Positions 36,774 to 49,673 of a stretch of DNA of 64,000 nt are shown here, piece after piece. The stretch comes from Dermanyssus gallinae. Lineage: Eukaryota > Arthropoda > Arachnida > Mesostigmata > Dermanyssidae. Within the stretch, counting starts at the first letter, position 1; each line of letters opens with the position of its first letter. The stretch lies in the NCBI GenBank assembly GCA_003439945.1, contig QVRM01002466.1:719501-783500 (forward strand), read 5' to 3'. The position numbers and the translations under genes were made by a program. The notes under the pieces are model-generated. The model did not search any database. It worked only from the letters and a program-made list of their open reading frames with translations, and was not told the origin of the DNA.

Positions 36774-37859
36774 CTTTGGATAGTGTTGTATTTTGACGTC
36801 CTCTGGTGTTTTCGTATTTTCGTCCGTGTCGGCTGTGTTGTGGGCGTCGCAAAGACAGCCGGCTGCCCCATCGGGATAGATAGATAGATAGAAAAACGGA
36901 TACGCACCGCTGGCTATTGTGGTGTGCTGCTGGTGTGCCACAGCAGACACAGAATGTGCCGCCCGAAGTCCCATGCTCGTTTACTTTTTGTTTGCTTTAG
37001 GTTATCATACGTACGCAGTTCGAGAGCGGCCGTCGTTCGAAGCCCCTAACTGAGAAGACATCATCGTTCAGCATCTGTTCCGTCTGTTCCGTCTCATTCA
37101 TTTTCATCCACCCACTGACCAACCCACGGCCGTCTGCTATTATATTGTCGCTTGGCTGCGTGCCAAATGTGAACCGTATCCACTTTTGCTGCTACTGCTG
37201 CTGCTGCTGCTGCGGTGGGCCTGCTTCTACTGCCAAACCTCTCAACTACTGCAGCACTACTGAGCAAACCATGGGCGAACAATCACGCTTAAGAATTAGT
37301 ACCCGTATACCTCCTAGTAACAACGCCTGCAGGAAACTTATAAAAAAAAATATGTTTATATATATATATATATGCTTAAGTTTTTTTGGAAAGAATCATG
37401 AGATTTTATAAACATCGATTCATCTACTCAGTCACATGGCCACATATACAGGCGTGTACACAGTAAACAGGTGATCCAGTTCCTCGGTATGACACAGCCT
37501 TGTAGCAACGAATTACACTCAACACAGCAGCATTGCTGACGCCTTGTAGGTGGCATCCACAACTCACGAATCAATTAGCATTCCCACAGCTCTTCACATG
37601 GCAGTGCCTGCCAGTACCTTCATCGATGTGTTATGCCAAGGCCGAAAACATGATATGTTTTCGTTTCCGCACAAAAACACTCACAGAGGGGAGCAGATCG
37701 TATGCGGCCAGGTAGCGCTTCAAATATGGGGCAGTCGGCAAAATAGAGAGTGTGATTCAAGTTTTCCTGCCCGGTGGCACTGCAAATACTGTTGCTCTTC
37801 GTAGCCGTCTTTCCCGTGTAGGCACCAAGAGAAATACTTAATTGACCAGTGATAAACTA

Positions 37860-39040
37860 CAAGAGGTTTTGTTGGCAAGCGTGCCCACTCTAAATATATG
37901 TATTTTTAAGCCTGGGCACCGAACGGATTACAAACTGACTCGTAGCACCGTTGACAGAGGATGCCGGAAAGCGCATCATTTTGAACACCTGAACCCTTCG
38001 AAAAACGCCTCCGTACTCAGCACCCCACAGCAGGATACCATAACATAAAAGAGATAAATACAAGGACTTGTAAACAGTTAAACGTTTCTGCCTAAATACC
38101 AAACCATGACTTCTCAGTACCAAAGTACAATATCCTATCGCCTAAGAACAATCTTCGGTATTGGAGCCCAGTCAAAAACTAACGGGCGGTTGAAGTAGTT
38201 TTTAAGCGGCTTTCGTATTCGCAACTAATCCTGTACTTACTAATCTTAACAACTTTTTAACCAACTCAATTAAAGTGTCAATACCTCTAGAAACGTTACC
38301 TAAAATGAGAATGGCATGTCATTAGCAGAAGCTATCGCTTTTCCCAGGTTAATGTGCGGAATTCTCAAGAGAGTGAAGTTCAGTAATACCGGAAACATCA
38401 AGGGACCAAGAACAGAGCCCTGCCGAGCCCCCAAGCCAACGAGCTGCCAAGTAGATTAAATAGGCCTTTACAAACTGAGATCTGCTTTCTAAAAAACGTA
38501 CAGGCCAAGTAAGTCAACATCTGATGAAGACAAACAATCCGTGGTTAAGGGTATTAAAGATAGGTTTGCCTTTAATTGTTTCCAGCACGCTCAAACAAGC
38601 CCGGTCCAGTTCAGCCGAGTCAAGCAAATGCTGCCACGGATGTGCTGGCGCTAAGCCTGTCGCTTTTCACTGAAGCCGAATTGGTCAGACTAGAGGAAGT
38701 CACTGTCCTTCAAATAACAATTTTTCAAAGGCCTTTGAGTCAACAACTGAGATAGTGCGGGAGCTTGCTGCAAGGCACCTAACTCCTCTACTCTTGTATA
38801 ATGGGGCTACGTTGGCTGACCTCAAACACCTAGCCAACTAGCCATGTTTAAACGAGATGTTAATTACTCTTGTTAAAAGAGCTGCTGTAGCGGAGGAGGC
38901 TAACTCAAACAGTTCACCCGGAACACCCATGACTCCACTCGACCAGCTAGCATTTGAGGTCGCCATCGCCCGCTTATCATGAGATGCCTGCACCCAAACT
39001 GTCTGCGAACTATGGACTAAATATGCCAAAATATTTTCGT
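37860..39040 (-). pseudogene. Non-LTR retrotransposon reverse transcriptase relic
   Basis: Reading the minus strand across frames gives the RT order. SSGVMGVPGELFELASSATA and LLTRVINISFKHG lie near 38880-38960. RCLRSANVAPLYKS and SKAFEKLLFEGQ follow, then DQFGFSEKR near 38680. GARQGSVLGPLMFPVLLNF is at about 38390-38450, followed by AIASANDMPFSF (degraded YADD) and TVYKSLYLSLLCYGILLWGA (37890-38123). The order and the terminal YGILLWG block match jockey/CR1-type LINE ORF2. Several stops and frameshifts break it, so it is inactive. Confidence 0.8.
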
Positions 39041-40845
39041 TGGCCTATTTAGTCCATACTTCGTCAAGGCGGTGCCCATAGAATGCGTAAAAAGGTACAC
39101 GACAAATTTAACGAACTCAAAATTTTACGTTCAGCTGTAGCGAAATGTCTATTTATTTGTCGGCGATCAATTTAGATTCGCTCATTATGTGACCCATATT
39201 GGAAGATAAGACTGATGAGAGCTCTACCTTGACAAACTTTCTATCATAAGTGTTGTTAATATATTTCCGCAAACGCCGCAAGTCCGATTTAATGTGACTA
39301 AGCCGATTTTTATAGATTTTTATAGAGCCTCGCTGGCCAAGATTAGCTCGTAAATATCTCTTTTACGAGCATAAGCACGCTCTTTTTGTCGCGGGCGTCA
39401 AGTGCTTACGATAATTGCGGTAAGGTTTGTATACCATTCGTCTCAACGTTTATCTCCATTTAAAGCGTCAGAAACGTCAATCCAAGAGACCCGCCATACA
39501 TAATCAAGAGGAAATTCTGACCATGTTGCCAATGCAGTATGGGTTAATCCCTTCCAGATACAACCGAAACGGGTCGGCCATCAATGACAGTGATCTCAAT
39601 GGGACAGTGATGCAAAAATAATAAAGTCTCTAACATAGCGCTTCGATAGAACTAAAAACAGAACAATTTGCAACAACTATATGATCTACACAAATTAATG
39701 AACTCAGACATGATACCCTATCTATCGTGTAAACAAACTCCCTCTCCACAGAAGGACAGGTATTTCATAGGAGGAGGATCAGCCAAGTTATTGATATTAG
39801 AGTCTCTCATTAGCATGCAGGGTAGACTGCAACTTCGCGGCGAAAGGTTTTCTAGGGTATCAAACAGTACGCCACTGTGACTAACATGGCATGAGTAAAA
39901 AGCAATCACAAATCCCGCAAACCCTCAAGAGTTTAAAAAACTTAATACGAACCGCTTGGACCTGACCACCAATGCTACAAACAGTTCGAAAGGGTAGTAT
40001 TGCAGAGGTGATTTTAACAAAAATTCCGACCCAAAAACGACGACGAAATTCCGACGACAAAAGTTCCACTGATGGGAACAATGTCAAAACAGAGTCTCCC
40101 CAATTCGAGAATTTTATAGATAACATTAGTTGGTTACTTAAGGTCCATGCGATCTGCATACCATAAATTCAAAATTATCATAAAAATAACTTGTCGCTGC
40201 CTCCTGCTCTTTCTTCATAAGAGATGTCATAGGCTTTTTTTGTCAAGCGGGAACGATCTCTAGCGTCAAGCTTGGGAATCAGCTTGGGAGTGTTGTTCGA
40301 AATTGTTTATCTACATTTGCCACTTGACTACTTCTGATCCTACCACAGCCGAATGTGATCGGTGGGAAATTTGAACCAAGCTGCAGTCAATTTGTGGTCC
40401 TGTCCGTGGAAATGCTAGATAGCTCATCACCATATTTTTGCTTGATTACCTCTTTTTTGGGCTGAAACAACTCCGGCGCCTCGAAGAGCTTCGATTATAT
40501 CCTCGTCAACAAATTCGTAATCGACACGATTAATTAAAAAAAAAGCCCCTTGATCCTACTTGATCACGTCCTCCCGTATAGCTTGATATTGGCCTCGGGC
40601 CTTATCTATACGGTTAGCTGCGTTTCATATTGACAACCAGATTGTCCAACCACCCAACAAATTATTGTCATCATGATTTGTCAGCAACGTCTGTGCTAAT
40701 GGAACCCCGTCAAATCAAAGCACCCACTCTGCTTACACTTCATAGTTGAGCAGTTTTTTCCCGAGTCTCTCTCGCAGCATATGTTGAGGCTGACGCTGAT
40801 TCAACAAGCTGAAAACAATCACAATTTTATTCATATTGTATGCTG
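39041..40845. other. No recognised gene; possibly older LINE upstream sequence
   Basis: Lies upstream, in LINE orientation, of the RT relic, where an endonuclease domain would be expected, but I cannot find one. Frames of 60-92 codons on both strands (39427-40166) have no recognisable motif. Confidence 0.3.
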
Positions 40846-41038
40846 TATAGAAACCTGTAGATTTCGCTAATCATTAATGCGTTTTCTATTTGCACTCAGA
40901 CAACGTCTATCCAGTGATCGATCAAACTTGCCGCGAATTTAAAAGTAATAATTTCTCTAAGTCCGGAAGTTATTTTATACACCTCGTTTATTTTCAAGCA
41001 TCATATCGGGAAGGCGTGGGGCTTAGAAGGCACATTTA
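40846..41038 (+). repeat. Direct repeat of about 190 bases, copy 1
   Basis: Matches 41853-42043: TGTATAGAAACCTGTAGATT against TGTATAGAAACTTGTAGATT, GTGATCGATCAAACTTG in both, and TTTTCAAGCATCATATCGGG against TTTTCAAGCATCATCTCGGG, then GGGGCTTAGAAGGCACAT. It is moderately diverged, with copies about 1 kb apart and no coding frame. Confidence 0.85.
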
Positions 41039-41852
41039 AACGTCACGTTACAAGCCTCGTTCGTTCACGGCGGGCGCTGTGGCTGATATCGCTATAATCT
41101 TGATTGCGACGACCGCAGCAGGTGCCGAATCGTCATCTCCGTCACGAATTGTCACCGCAGGTCTACTACTTTTCTCCCTCTAGTTCTTGCTATAGCCCTG
41201 TGGAGAATGCTTCTCTTATATATATATATATATATATGCTGCATCAAATTACCTTCTCGGCATGGTGGTAGCCTTAGGAATTGGAACTCCCCATGTGCGA
41301 AGAACTTTTTACTGCTTTGCGGGAAGAGAGCTCTTAGAACGCGCTCATAAGCAAACTTTTCGGCTAGCCGGTATATTGTCCACTATGAAGCCTCGCGTCA
41401 TGAGCCTTAGTGACAATAAAAGATCCGATCGTGGCCACTATTTCATTGTGGTTTCGTGGTAAGGACCCTGTAGTAGGGGAGCGAGTCTGTGTGAGCGAGC
41501 TACGATCAAGCCACGAAGAAACGAAGAAGAAGCAAACATATCTGTGGATTGCAATGCAATATAATTTTGTACCAGTTGCAGTGGAACGGACGTGGGACCT
41601 ATCAGCAATGGGAGCACAACGACATTCCTACGTAAACTAGCGAAACAAATGTGAAGCAAGCCATGCGGGAGCAACGACAATGTGATATTACCTACGACAG
41701 CAAGTACCGCCCCACACGGATGCAGCACCCGTACAGGCCTCATAAAAGGAACTTAATGAAATTAACAATACTATAAATCTATCATATATATTCATACAAT
41801 ACGTTGTATTAGTGAAAATACTTCTTGCGTTGTAGTCTTGCACTAGTGACAA

Positions 41853-42043
41853 TATTGTATAGAAACTTGTAGATTTAGCTAATCTTCAAAGAGTTATTTT
41901 TGCATTCAGACAACTCCTACCTAGTAGTGATCGATCAAACTTGTGCCATGAGCTTAAAAGTCTCTAATTCCCGAAGTTATCTACTACACGCCGGTTATTT
42001 TCAAGCATCATCTCGGGAAGGCGCGGGGCTTAGAAGGCACATA
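41853..42043 (+). repeat. Direct repeat of about 190 bases, copy 2
   Basis: Partner of 40846-41038. The roughly 800 bases between the copies include a short (TA)n at 41219-41237 and frames without recognised function. Confidence 0.85.
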
Positions 42044-44363
42044 CCCATGGGAATTAAAGGTTGGGGCAGCAGTAGGGAAGCGGACAGTCGTGGAGCGGGC
42101 ATCAGGACAAATTAAGTAGTGGATCATTTTAAGGAGAGTTGACGAAGTGCTCACATTGCTAGAGAAAACTCAACTACACTCGTACGAATGCAAACTGGCA
42201 AATTCGCAAAAAAAAATTCGCAATGATTTTGCGCCAGGAACGAAAAGAAAGCCCTTGGTTCTACGACTGGTGTAAAGTGGCGAAAAAATGTCAATAGTCT
42301 AACCAGGTAATACGTACGGAACTTTCCTGTAATGCGGCTGTTGGCGGCAATTGTGAAAAAATGCACAACGGGCATCACGTATGCATCTACGGCGGAGCGG
42401 GAATTATGGGGAAAATGACGCAGACACCAGGAATGGCCTAGGGCATTAGACTCAGCTAGTTGCTATTTTAGGTCCTATTGCGGGGAGGGTGGGCAGGGTA
42501 GCTGACCGCGTCAGACATGCATGGACCCGAAAGTGCGAAAGTACTTTTATGTACGCGAGTGACATTGCGATCAGTATAGAAGGAACCTTTTCTGACTTAA
42601 ACCGGGTCTAGAAAAAGTAATTGGTTATATGAGATGGGCTTAGCATTAACTCGCAGTAGCACTTAAGCTAAGGTGGCTGACTGAACAAAGATGACGATTG
42701 CCAAACTTATCTCAGGGCCACTATAGCATCGAGTGGTAGCAGTTTCCGAGGCAATGGGAAGTACGCTCTGGCGAGCAGCCGGTTGCCTGCAGCAGACATC
42801 TAACGACGGGGTTTGCATCCCACCGGTTCGATTATGAGGCTTTCGTTATCCTCAGGAGTGTGGTTGGCGCACGAGGTGCTTAGGCCAGTATGAAATATCC
42901 GGCTTCAATATGCGCAGCGGTTCAGTCTATAGCCTAACCAGCAGGAAGCAGTAGGAGATCTAGTAATGTGTTAATAAGTAAAAGTACGAGCTGTGACTAA
43001 GTGTATATAATTTATCCAACCATTGAGAGTTATACGTCACAATAATGATTCATTTTAGTGAGTGAGTTACTTAAAAACATACACGGACATCTCTGCAAAA
43101 AGCTTATCTGTAATTATGGACCGGTGCTGTAGGAAGCTAACCCACTAGAAACAGTCCTTTTGCCACTCCCTCTTAACTGGAAACTGGTTTCGTATTATTT
43201 ACACAATCAAGATAATGTGTCTGCCGCAAAAGATGTTAGTGTTCTGTTAAGCCTGAAGTAACTTGGTCAATCGGCTTCTATTTACTCGTTTCACTCTTAT
43301 GCTAAAGAAAAAACAGGAGCGATGCAAGCTGTGCGCGACATCCGGGTTCCATGATCCCTTGGACTCTTGTGTGTGTCAACGTTGTAAACTACCTTGCGGT
43401 AGATACCATGCTGCCTCTTGCACCCTAGTCCCGTCTCTAGCTAGTCTAGACGACCAACCTCGCGTCGTAGCTTCATTGCTTTTATATATCTATTATTGTA
43501 TAAGTCCAAATGTGTGTATGTATACATCTGCATATATTTTAGCTGTACTTTTTCTACACAACATGTATGATAATAAATCTGACAATCATTGTTTCACTCT
43601 TATGTATCTGAGTATTTCTATTGTGTTCGTTGAATGCTTCACTAAAAATATCATGCAGCAAACAAGATCGTACATACATACATGCATCGTCCCTATCGTA
43701 CTACGTCGGTCCATTGTAGTGGATGTCATCCTCACGAGAGCCTGTCGTTAGCTAGTCTAAGCAGAACAGTGCCTTACCGCCTGGTTGGGTGAGACCTCCT
43801 TACCGCTTTCGCAGTGGATTCAAGTAGCACTTGTAAAGTCTTGCCTGTCGTCTGCACATACGCAGTACATGACAGAATCTGCAGCACCTGCAAACACTTG
43901 AGTGGTGTTATTGGTTACTTTATATCGGGCCATTCAAGAAAGTGCCTAACAATCAGGGGATAGTTTTAAGGTGCAAGGCTCGGGAAATGTGGTGGATGCT
44001 CAGTGAGTTTCTGGTCAACCTCGTCAACTAGATGAAAATACGGGTGACCTATAATAAGATCAGGTGTTCTGTTGATAACGTCCCCACTTGTGTCGTTTTG
44101 TTGATAACGTCCCCACAGCGGGACGTTTTACACCATGTTCGGTAGGTGCAGATATCCAGCAACATAGCTCTCTTTGAAGGTGGCGGCAGTACTTTTTTCG
44201 TGTCGTGAAAACACGCCAGTTGATTTACTGAAGTACTCCTTTAACAAACGACTTCCAGTTTATTAATAATCTTATCTGGCGGGCTCTACGTGCCAACGCT
44301 TGTCGCTGTTGTTTTTATGTTCAAACAATCGTTTAATTGCGATGCGAATAGGGGCCACTTGGA

Positions 44364-44405
<42 letters not shown>

Positions 44406-44689
44406 CGGTTTTATTTGAATAATTTCTCCGCAACATGTAAATACTGCCATTGCTTTTTTATTTGTAACTGTTTTGATTTTATTTATGTAATGCCTGAACT
44501 ATTTTGTTTCATCATAATTCGTTGCCGTTTGCCATGACCTAGATTGGGTCAGAAGGAGCAAGATGTTCCCTTCAATTCTGCTCACCAGATCGGCACGAAA
44601 TTGAACGCAAACAGCTGTTCGGTTTGGCTCGGCGACTCGCCGACTGATTTCAGAAGATTCGTTTTTACTGCAGTTAATTGCGGTTGAAA
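42044..44689. other. No recognised gene; small tandem repeat and (TA)n
   Basis: Holds a (TA)n at 44369-44405 and a tandem pair of TGTTGATAACGTCCCCAC at about 44072-44117. A 162-codon plus-strand frame (43263-43751) has a Cys-rich start (CKLCATSGFHDPLDSCVCQR), but it lacks an ATG at the start and has no family resemblance I trust. I leave it uncalled. Confidence 0.35.
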
Positions 44690-44719
44690 TTGCCTTTGTT
44701 GGCTCAACCGCCTGCCAAG

Positions 44720-45169
44720 AAAGATATTGGAGATGTATCCACCTCAAACGACAGACACTGCGAGAGATGGAGTTTCAGCGACAACAACAGCAGCAAAGAT
44801 AACAATAACAACAACGACGAACATATTAACAACAACGGAAATAACAAAAAACACGCCATTAGCGGAAATAATAACAACAAAACCAGTAACAGTCGTAACA
44901 GCCACAACAACAACAGTAACGGAAATAATCACAATACAACAACAACAGGAACGAGCCCACCTCCACTCCGACTTTCAATCAACCCATGTGCCTCGACCTC
45001 CCCAGGGGCCACTGTTTACCATCCAAAAAAAGAAAAAGTGGTTAATATGATTAACAATCATAATATTCAACGTCACCACTACGACCACCATCATCATCAT
45101 CGACATCATCACCATCGCTGTAGTCGTAATTGTCACTGTCACATACAGTTACGTGACCGCGACGCTTAA
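44720..45169 (+). other. Candidate terminal exon: Asn/His-rich low-complexity frame
   Basis: An open plus-strand frame with no upstream ATG. If coding it would enter after GCCTGCCAAG (ends at 44719) in phase 0 and run 149 residues to TAA. The composition is striking: Asn-rich (SKDNNNNNDEHINNNGNN, SRNSHNNNSNGNNHN), a Pro/Ser segment (GTSPPPLRLSINPCAST), then His runs (HHYDHHHHHRHHHH) and RCSRNCHCHIQ before the end. This looks more like biased coding sequence than a simple triplet array, because several different codons and residues alternate. It does not match the phase needed after receptor exon D. It may be part of a separate nested gene or a degenerate repeat. Confidence 0.3.
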
Positions 45170-47140
45170 CGCGGAGACTATTACTACCGTTTTTGTTGTA
45201 ATTAGCTGTCGAGCAGCGACGATAAAGACTTCGGTAGACCCCTTTGGCCCCTTCAGCCAGCCATTGGGGAGCGGCGTGCCCATAGACACTCACACACACA
45301 CACACACACAGGTACATCGTTGCAGGTAGCTCGGCGCGGCTAGCTAAACTGTCGCTTCATGTCACGAAGAGACATTGGCACGCATTCGAATGCACGCTCG
45401 CTCGATGGCACGCAAAAGCAGAAACAGCACATCAGCGGGCAAAGCAAAACGCGCTCCGCCCACGGAGGAGCGACCGCCGACAAACAAGAAATCCTCGATG
45501 CCATTATTGGGCAAGCATCGCGCATCGCGGTGGCAGAAGGACGATGGAACGGTGGCAATGGAGTGCACAGTGCGAGCCAGTCGGGAAGGGAGTGGAGAAA
45601 GCGGGCCAGTGGTTGGTTGGTTCGTTGGTCGGTCGGTCGGTCGCAATAAAGACATTGACAGTCGATGTCTGCGGGCTGTAGATGACATGTTAGTTTCGTT
45701 TCCGTTGTTTCTGCTGACGAAACGAAACCGTAACAACCAGAACACGAGGTGCCATAGCGTCTTGCGTACCGGAGAGGTAACTTCTGACTGGCATGTTGCT
45801 GTAGAAGTTGAAATCATTGTAGTAGTAGTAGTAGTAGTAAAATGAAAGTAGTTCCGATGAAAATGGTTGTAACATATATTCAATACAATAAAAAAGTAGA
45901 AGTAGTAGTACTCGTACCCCCTCAGTAGTTTGTAGTGATTCTAACAGCACTTCTCTGCTGGGGGCCAGGGGGGAGGAGGGGACATGACTAGCTTTTAGTG
46001 GGTGGGAGCCCCACACTACCGGCCCACACTTGCAGTTGAAAACAATCCTGCCGTAGTGACCGCGTGTGCGATCCGTATTTCCCAGTTAGTCCTCTATCTC
46101 TCCAAAAAAAAGTACACATAGTAGTGTACCCAATGTAGTACTAGCGGCTGCAATAGTAATCGACAAGAAATAATAGAGGCCTCGTCTCCAAAGACGTGAC
46201 GACGACGACGACGACGACGAAAGACGACATCGCTCTCTCTCTCTATTGCCCGCCGAAGCCCCCTGCCGTATTGCCGCCGAATAATGACAGCAAATAACGA
46301 GGCGACAGTGACTTACGCCACCGCTCGCGCTTTAGTACAAGTAGAAGCAGAAGCAGAAACAGCAGCAGCAGCGGCAGCCTTCGCCGCTGCCACAAGCAGT
46401 AGAATCTTCAGACCCTCAGTGTTTCGACATACGTGTACACGGGCGCATGTTGAGGTTTCGCACATACATACATACACATCTCCCCTTCCGCCGTCGTTTC
46501 CACCGCCACCCCGCGCCAGACTAGCCTTTGAGATGCCAAGAGCTTCCTTGCTTCAAGAAGCCAGCCAGGCATATTGTACCAAGCTTGTGTGGAGCTTGGA
46601 CGCGTATGTGGCTGGCTGGCGGGCGAGTAAATTTGTAGTAGTAGTGGCAATAGTAGTAGAAAAAATGCCCAAAAGAAAGCAAAAGACAGGCACGAAAGAG
46701 GAGACGAACAAGATACGAAACGCCGCACGCTTGCGTCCGGCCCATTTTCCGTGTTCATTAACAACAAGGAAAGAAGACTTCCTTCGCTTAAAGAAACATC
46801 GCGTCCGACCGCCCGTTTGTCAGTCAGACCCCCCCGCACCCATTCGTCCCCGGTGACACCACAATGGGGCGACTGCAGTCGCTGGGTGGGGATCGTCTTG
46901 ATTGTCGTGCTTCGGGCTGTCTTGCTGTTGGTGTCTTGCGAAAGCCGATCAGAATTCGCTCAGTTCATGAAAAAAGCATCTTATGTCTCGTGTTCGGGGG
47001 TTCGCGCACATGCTACGCTATGCACAGCCGGCAGCAGTGGCAGCAGGTGGCCGCGTCTGCATTGCTGCATTTAACGAACAGCAAAGAGAAAAAACGCCCT
47101 TCTGACAGGTCGTCAGAGGCCTCAGAGGTTTTGTGACACT
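45170..47140. other. GC-richer low-complexity island, possible promoter or UTR
   Basis: Composition shifts to GC-richer, CpG-containing DNA with many simple repeats: (CA)n at 45291-45310, (GTA)n at 45819-45839, (GAC)n at 46197-46220, CT at 46229-46243, and GCA triplets at 46345-46380. Long frames are open on both strands at once (156, 173, 190 and 143 codons), so frame length alone proves nothing. The ATG-led 190-codon frame at 46284-46856 begins with an Ala/Glu-rich stretch. The island could be the 5' region of a nested gene, but no product is recognisable. Confidence 0.3.
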
Positions 47141-47859
47141 CTCAAGGAAAAACACACGCGCGCTTATGCGCACGTGTCTTTCCTCTAGAGGTATCGAGCC
47201 ATCTTCGCCAATTATCGTCCGAAGTATGACCTTGCGGTTACGGCAGCTTCAGCAGCAGCAGCCTGCATGATCGAAAGCTCAAAGCAGGTCTTGGCATCGG
47301 TGAGGCCTTCGAGCCTACTTGGTGTCTCTCGTGGTCTGACCCACCTATGCTGGGCTAGTTTGGCTTGGTGCTTTCAAAGACGGCACGCCGTCTAAGGCAT
47401 TATACGCCTGCCACTGTTTGTGCAGTTGCACACACAGTTGTTCGATAGTTTTTCCTCGACATCTTCTTTTATGAGACCCCTGAGAACGTCTAGGATCGGA
47501 TCGAGATCGCAGATGGAGCATATTCAAGTTTGTATGGAGTGGTAGAATGTGGCAGATCACCGCGAATTGTTTCCTCCACAGCAAAAACAAAATACAAAAT
47601 TGCGTATTGCATGTGTACAACTGTTTCTGCTACAGCTAGTCGGAGTAAAACATGCATTCGTTATTGCGTATCTTGTACAGTCAACAATAAGTTTGAGCTT
47701 CTGCATCCAGCTTCTCGCTGGACCTCATAATTTAAAAAAAATATGTATATATATAGGATTGAAAGTTTTCCTGTGAACGTCTGTTGGGGCCGTTCATCCC
47801 TGCTTTGTCGTTGAACATTTCCACACGGTGCTTTGGGCAAATAGAGGGTGGGGCAGTAT

Positions 47860-47985
47860 ATTGGACAACTTATTTTAGGCGATATAACTTGTTGAAAAAC
47901 ATTCCAATATAGAGTGGGAGACAAAAAGTCTTGCTTAAAAGCGAGACTGAAATTACTAATGCTTGTTATACGATGCTGGCCGGAC
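47860..47985 (+). repeat. Fragment related to the flank of foldback element 2
   Basis: The order GCGATATAACTTG, TTCCAATATAGA, GTCTTGCTTAAAAGCGAGAC and TGAAATTACTAATG matches 48768-48870 (GCGATATATGGAATTG, TTCCAATAGAACATAG, GTCTTGTTTCGGAGTGAGAA, TGAAATTACTACAA) in direct orientation. It is a dispersed diverged repeat of about 120 bases. Confidence 0.65.
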
Positions 47986-48706
47986 ATCATTTTACAAAAT
48001 TTGTCATTGCGAGAGTGTGAATTGTCCGATACAAAAACTAAACAAAGTGCTAAGATAAAAAAAAGTCATATAAATAAAACATAATAATCTGCTTGGTTAA
48101 TCAACCGATTAACCCAAATTTGAAAACTAAACATACATGCGTGTTAGAAATTATCATGTTGGCTGCCAGAAGGTAAACATTCACACTAAAACAGTTCGCA
48201 GGAATCTGGGTCTTTAGATATTCAATTTTTGAATTCATCGATTCAATAAATTTAAACGGCTATGCTAAAAATCCAATTGAACAACCCCGGCGAATGTCTA
48301 CCTTACAAAGGTCGTTTATAGGACCAATTCCATTTCAAATAAGGTCGCAGCTGGTGTACGATTTGTATCGGGCTGCCGCTAACGTCCCTTCTTAGTTAAC
48401 ACGGAAAGACTTTATAGGAGCTCGACATCTGGGGGCGGAGGATAGTGGCAATTATCTGAGCGCAATGGCAAAATGTCAATATATTTAACTCAAAAACTCA
48501 AACACAAGACGTCATAGGATTTCGGTTTTTACAAATTTTCTTGAACTATTACTTGAAACGACTTTTCGCTTACCTGTCGATTAATATCCGGCCAGCCACA
48601 CAGGTATAACAAAAAAATAATGATTTCAATCTCACTCCTAATTAAATACACAATAACGATTTAAAGGAAGTCCTATCACCTCCTAAAAGAAGTGTGTGCA
48701 TATATG

Positions 48707-48710
<4 letters not shown>
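47986..48710. other. No recognised gene
   Basis: AT-rich sequence with short frames only, leading into a (TA)n array at 48712-48748. Confidence 0.45.
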
Positions 48711-48751
<41 letters not shown>

Positions 48752-48870
48752 GGTGTTCAGGAACATTTGAAGCGCGATATATGGAATTGTAGAGCTCGTT
48801 AAAGCAGATGTTTTTTCCAATAGAACATAGTCTCTGAGAAGTCTTGTTTCGGAGTGAGAATGAAATTACT

Positions 48871-49673
48871 ACAATTTGTGACACTGGTGTTTTGCCCGAT
48901 ATAGGAGCACAAAATGTGCTGTTGCGAGACAACCAGTCCACCTATACAGAAACTAAGCATAATGCCGTATTCGCGAATTCTACTTCTTCTAAAGAACATA
49001 TAAGGCCGGTCAAAAGATGCGGCATGGTCGCTTAGAAGAGAATTCGCCAAAAATGAAGTTCTTTATTAGCTTTCGCGCCAAATATTTCAAAGTCATTACT
49101 CTACGACCACTCAGCGATCAACATTTTAACATTCAGGCAAACGCGCGTTTCATGTCGATAATTTTTATCAAATCTAGGTCAATGCGAGCTGTGATTGTGG
49201 AGTAATTACGATTTTTTCGGAGGGCATGTCCAGATTAAGTCCATGTAAAATGACTGTGTGCCGACGTCCACTACCGCCGACGTGTCGCGCGACAGCCGCA
49301 GCGCGTCATTTTGCACTTAATCTCGACATATTCGCCAAAAAATCGTCATCACTCCGCAACCACAGCTCGCATTGACATAGATTTGGTACCAACATTATCG
49401 CGCATGAATGTCTTAGTTTTGAGCGCTGAGTGGCCGTAGGGTAATGATTTTGAGGTATTTGGCGTGAAAGCTAATAAACTACTTAATTTTTGGCGAATTC
49501 TCTTCTAAGCAACCATATCGCATCTTCTGGCCTTATGTGTTCCTCAGAAGAATTTTCTCACGAACACGACGGTGTACTTAGTTTCTCTTTTTTTTTTATA
49601 GAAGGACTAGTTGCCTTGCCATTGCACCTTCTGTGTTCCTATATTGAGCAAAAACACTAGTGTCACAAATTGT
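48871..49673. mobile_element. Long foldback element 2 (arms about 375 bases)
   Basis: An 800-base imperfect inverted repeat centred near 49271. GCTTAGAAGAGAATTCGCCA at 49030-49049 recurs exactly inverted at 49491-49510. ACAATTTGTGACACT at 48871 pairs with AGTGTCACAAATTGT ending 49673. The region around 49100 (ACGACCACTCAGCG) pairs with CGCTGAGTGGCCGT near 49420. No transposase is present. A TA array with ACAGGGTGTTCAGGAACATT lies about 120 bases to the left. It is the same general architecture as 17153-17956 but an unrelated sequence. Confidence 0.9.

Noticed and set aside
43263..43751. 162-codon Cys-containing plus-strand frame
   Set aside because: No ATG at the start, the second half looks like random AT-rich translation, and no family match.
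45362..45883. 156- and 173-codon overlapping frames on opposite strands
   Set aside because: Both strands open at once because stop codons are scarce in GC-rich repeats; neither shows a domain.
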